From: an uncultured Gemmiger sp.
GTDB lineage: Bacteria > Bacillota > Clostridia > Oscillospirales > Ruminococcaceae
Length of the DNA stretch: 7,113 bases
Reading direction: 5' to 3'
NCBI GenBank assembly: GCA_959018215.1
Contig: CAUEKL010000117.1
Span: 1 to 7,113, forward strand
Shown: piece after piece, positions 4,845-7,113 of the stretch
Position numbering within the stretch: the first letter of the stretch is position 1
Layout of the letters: each line of letters starts with the position of its first letter
The notes under the pieces: model-generated
Database searches by the model: none
The model's input: the letters and a program-made list of their open reading frames with translations, nothing else
Told to the model about the DNA's origin: nothing
Position numbers and translations under genes: made by a program

Positions 4845-5315
4845 ATGGAAATCAAACTGCAGCTCAACGGCCGGGCGGTCTGTGTGCCCGACGTGGCCCC
4901 CGATACCACTTTGTATGATTTTCTGCGTGCCCAGGGCTGTGCCAGCGTGAAATGCGGGTGCGAGACTTCCAACTGCGGGCTGTGCACCGTGTTCCTGGAC
5001 GATGTGCCGGTGCTTTCCTGCTCCATGCTGGCCGCCCGGGCGGCGGGCCACAAGGTCACCACCCTGGAAGGCTTGCAGGCCGAAGCCGCGGAGTTCGTGG
5101 GCTTCATCGCCGACCAGGGCGCCGACCAGTGCGGCTTCTGCAACCCCGGCTTCGTGATGAACACCATCGCCCTGTTGCGGGAAAACCCCGACCCCACCGA
5201 CGAGGAGATCAAGGCCTACTTATCCGGCAATCTCTGCCGCTGCTCCGGCTACGAAGGGCAGCTGCGGGGCATCCGCCGCTTTCTGGATTCCCGCAAGGAG
5301 GTGCCCCATGCCTGA
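4845..5315 (+). CDS. Molybdenum hydroxylase (xanthine dehydrogenase family) 2x[2Fe-2S] subunit
   Basis: This 156-residue small subunit wires the Mo site to FAD. The N-terminal plant-ferredoxin-type domain carries Cys39, Cys44, Cys47 and Cys59 (GCETSNCGLC...SC). The C-terminal all-alpha domain carries Cys96, Cys99, Cys131 and Cys133 (QCGFC...NLCRC), the classic C-x2-C and C-x-C pattern. All eight ligands are present and the length is normal for the family. Extra cysteines, Cys13, Cys32 and Cys37, are not expected to be cluster ligands; Cys37 occupies the place usually held by Tyr or another residue before the first GC. The ATG at 4845 has AAGGAGG at 4829-4835, 9 bases upstream. It lies four bases after the FAD gene, and its last 8 bases overlap the Mo-subunit start, so the three genes form one operon. 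Confidence 0.97.
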   Translation: MEIKLQLNGRAVCVPDVAPDTTLYDFLRAQGCASVKCGCETSNCGLCTVFLDDVPVLSCSMLAARAAGHKVTTLEGLQAEAAEFVGFIADQGADQCGFCNPGFVMNTIALLRENPDPTDEEIKAYLSGNLCRCSGYEGQLRGIRRFLDSRKEVPHA

Positions 5316-7113
5316 GAACAAGACCAAATACGTGGGCAAGGCGGTGCGCAAGAAGGACTCCCTGCAGCTTTTGCTGGGCAAGCCGGTGTACACCGACGAC
5401 ATCGCCCCCAAAGGCGCCCTGGTGGTCAAGCTGCTGCGCAGCCCCCACGCCAACGCCCTTGTAAAGAACATTGATACCTCCATCGCCAAAAAGGTGCCCG
5501 GGGTGGTGGATATCTATACCTGGCAGGACGTGCCCGCCACCCGGTTTGCCATTGCGGGCCAGACCTACCCCGAACCCTCCCCCTATGACCGGCTGATCCT
5601 GGACCGGCATCTGCGGTTTGTGGGGGACCCGGTGGCCATCATTGCCGCCGAGACCGAGAAGGCCGCCCACAAGGCCATGAAGCTCATCAAGGTGGAATAC
5701 GAGGTGCTGGAGGCGGTGCTGGATTTCCGCACCGCCAAGGACAACCCCACCCTGGTCCACCCGGAGGAGGACTGGTTCCCGCCCTGCGAGGTGGGCGGGG
5801 ACAACCACCGCAACCTGGTGGCCAGCGGCGAGGAGAAGGACGGGGACGTGGAGGCCGTGCTGGCTAAGTGCGATATCCTGCTGGACCACACCTACCACAC
5901 CCGGGCGGTGAACCAGGCCATGATGGAGACCTTCCGCACCTACACCGACCTGGACCGGTACGGACGGCTGCATGTGCTTTCCTCCACCCAGATCGTCTTC
6001 CACTGCCGGCGCATCCTGTCCCGGGCGCTGGGCATCCCCAAGAGCCGCATCCGGGTGGAAAAGCCCCGCATCGGCGGCGGTTTCGGGGCCAAGCAGACCG
6101 CCGTCTGTGAGGTCTACCCCGCCTTCGTCACCATGAAGACCGGCCGCCCCGCCATGATCACCTACACCCGGGAGGAGAGCCAGATCGCCGGTTCCCCCCG
6201 CCACGAGATGGAGGTCCGGGTGCGCCTGGGCGCCGACAAGGACGGCCGCATCCGGGCGCTGGACCTGTACACCCTGTCCAACTCCGGCGCTTACGGCGAG
6301 CACGGCCCCACCACCGTGGGCCTGTCCGGCCACAAGTCCATCCCCCTGTACACCGGCAGCCTGGAAGCCTTCCGCTTCCGGTATGACGTGGTGTACACCA
6401 ACCTGCAGGCCGCCGGTGCCTACCGGGGCTACGGTGCCACCCAGGGCATCTTTGCGGTGGAGTCCATCGTCAACGAGCTGGCCGAAAAGCTGCACATGGA
6501 CCCCACCGAGCTGCGGGACCGCAACATGGTGCGGGAAGGGATGATCATGCCCGCCTACTACAACGAACCCGCCAACGCCTGCGCCCTGGACCGGTGCATG
6601 GCCCGCTGCCGGGAGATCTTTGACTGGGAACACCGCTACCCCGTGCGGGACATGGGCAACGGCAAGGTCCGGGCCGCCGGTGTGGCCATGGCCATGCAGG
6701 GCTCCGGCATCTCCGGTGTGGACGTGGGTTCCGTGACCCTGAAACTCAGCGAGGACGGCACCTACAACCTCATCATCGGCGCCGCAGACATGGGCACCGG
6801 ATGCGATACCATCCTGGCCCAGATGGTGGCCGAGTGCATGGACTGCCCGGTGGAGGATGTGGCCGTATTCGGCGCCGACACCGACGTGTCCCCCTATGAT
6901 TCCGGTTCCTACGCCTCCTCCACCACCTACGTCACCGGCAAGGCGGTGGAAAAAGCCTGCACCGAGCTCACCGGCCGCATCTGCACCATCGGCGCCGAGC
7001 TGCTGGGCTGCAGCGCCGCCGACGTGACCTTTGCGGGAAACTGCGTGCGCGCCGCCGACGGCCGCACCGCCAGCCTGACCGACATCGCCTACAAGTCCCA
7101 GGTGTCCAACAAC
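5308..7113 (+). CDS. Molybdenum hydroxylase (xanthine dehydrogenase family) Mo-binding subunit, 3' end missing
   Basis: From the ATG at 5308, with AAGGAG 7 bases upstream, the frame is open through all 602 remaining codons and runs off the window. Family members are usually about 750-800 residues, so the last fifth, including the catalytic GxGE glutamate, lies outside. Order seen: the N-terminal aldehyde-oxidase a/b-hammerhead domain (KPVYTDDIAPKGALVVKLLRSPHA from residue 25; RFVGDPVAIIAAE near 103-115), then the Mo-cofactor domain with IGGGFGAKQ at 255-263, TREES near residue 290 (like the RDED block of xanthine oxidase), GAYRGYGATQ at 370-379, DMGTGCDT at 494-501 and GSYASSTTYVTGKAV at 533-547. 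The usual MGQG glutamine is Thr497 here. It hydroxylates an aromatic heterocycle or aldehyde with water at a Mo-pterin centre. Xanthine/purine is likely; other substrates are possible. Selenium dependence is possible from lineage but not shown. Confidence 0.95.
   Translation, partial: MPENKTKYVGKAVRKKDSLQLLLGKPVYTDDIAPKGALVVKLLRSPHANALVKNIDTSIAKKVPGVVDIYTWQDVPATRFAIAGQTYPEPSPYDRLILDRHLRFVGDPVAIIAAETEKAAHKAMKLIKVEYEVLEAVLDFRTAKDNPTLVHPEEDWFPPCEVGGDNHRNLVASGEEKDGDVEAVLAKCDILLDHTYHTRAVNQAMMETFRTYTDLDRYGRLHVLSSTQIVFHCRRILSRALGIPKSRIRVEKPRIGGGFGAKQTAVCEVYPAFVTMKTGRPAMITYTREESQIAGSPRHEMEVRVRLGADKDGRIRALDLYTLSNSGAYGEHGPTTVGLSGHKSIPLYTGSLEAFRFRYDVVYTNLQAAGAYRGYGATQGIFAVESIVNELAEKLHMDPTELRDRNMVREGMIMPAYYNEPANACALDRCMARCREIFDWEHRYPVRDMGNGKVRAAGVAMAMQGSGISGVDVGSVTLKLSEDGTYNLIIGAADMGTGCDTILAQMVAECMDCPVEDVAVFGADTDVSPYDSGSYASSTTYVTGKAVEKACTELTGRICTIGAELLGCSAADVTFAGNCVRAADGRTASLTDIAYKSQVSNN

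Noticed and set aside
3953..5212. Minus-strand open frame of 419 codons opposite the FAD and iron-sulfur subunits
   Set aside because: His/Gly/Ala-rich translation without a domain; the plus strand carries complete flavin and cluster motifs.
5209..6633. Minus-strand open frame of 474 codons opposite the Mo subunit
   Set aside because: Composition of a complement frame (Val/Gly/His/Gln-rich), no start signals, and fully contained in the Mo-subunit gene on the other strand.

Overview
The window is GC-rich, densely packed bacterial DNA. Strong AGGAGG-type ribosome binding sites, gene families typical of anaerobic Clostridia and heavy use of GCC/CTG/GGC codons suggest a gut Oscillospiraceae/Ruminococcaceae organism (Faecalibacterium, Subdoligranulum or Gemmiger type). 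This placement is an inference from style, not from a marker gene.

There are three transcription units. (1) Positions 1-616, minus strand: a small three-helix membrane protein, a 63-residue XRE-type repressor and the first codons of a third gene. They are read from one promoter at 572-600, which is flanked by two matching palindromes. (2) Positions 623-3939, minus strand: a four-gene operon in the order lipoprotein substrate-binding protein, FecCD/BtuC-type permease, ABC ATPase, short ModE-like winged-helix regulator. The genes overlap end to start. A perfect 10-bp-arm palindrome sits on the predicted start site, and the operon closes with a rho-independent terminator at 623-656. (3) Positions 3954-7113, plus strand, divergent from unit 2: the three subunits of a xanthine-dehydrogenase-family molybdenum hydroxylase in the order FAD, 2x[2Fe-2S], Mo. 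The Mo subunit is cut by the window edge after 602 residues.

Units 2 and 3 make sense as a pair. The transporter belongs to the BtuCDF-like fold used by MolABC for molybdate/tungstate, the regulator has the ModE DNA-binding domain, and the divergent enzyme needs molybdopterin-bound Mo (or W). The likely logic is metal-repressed oxyanion uptake placed next to the enzyme that uses the metal. Unit 1 looks independent: a self-regulated membrane-protein/XRE cassette. I see no mobile element, CRISPR array, tRNA or rRNA. The most striking unexplained structure is regulatory: the paired operators of unit 1, one of which contains the -35 box, and the ModE-type palindrome of unit 2.
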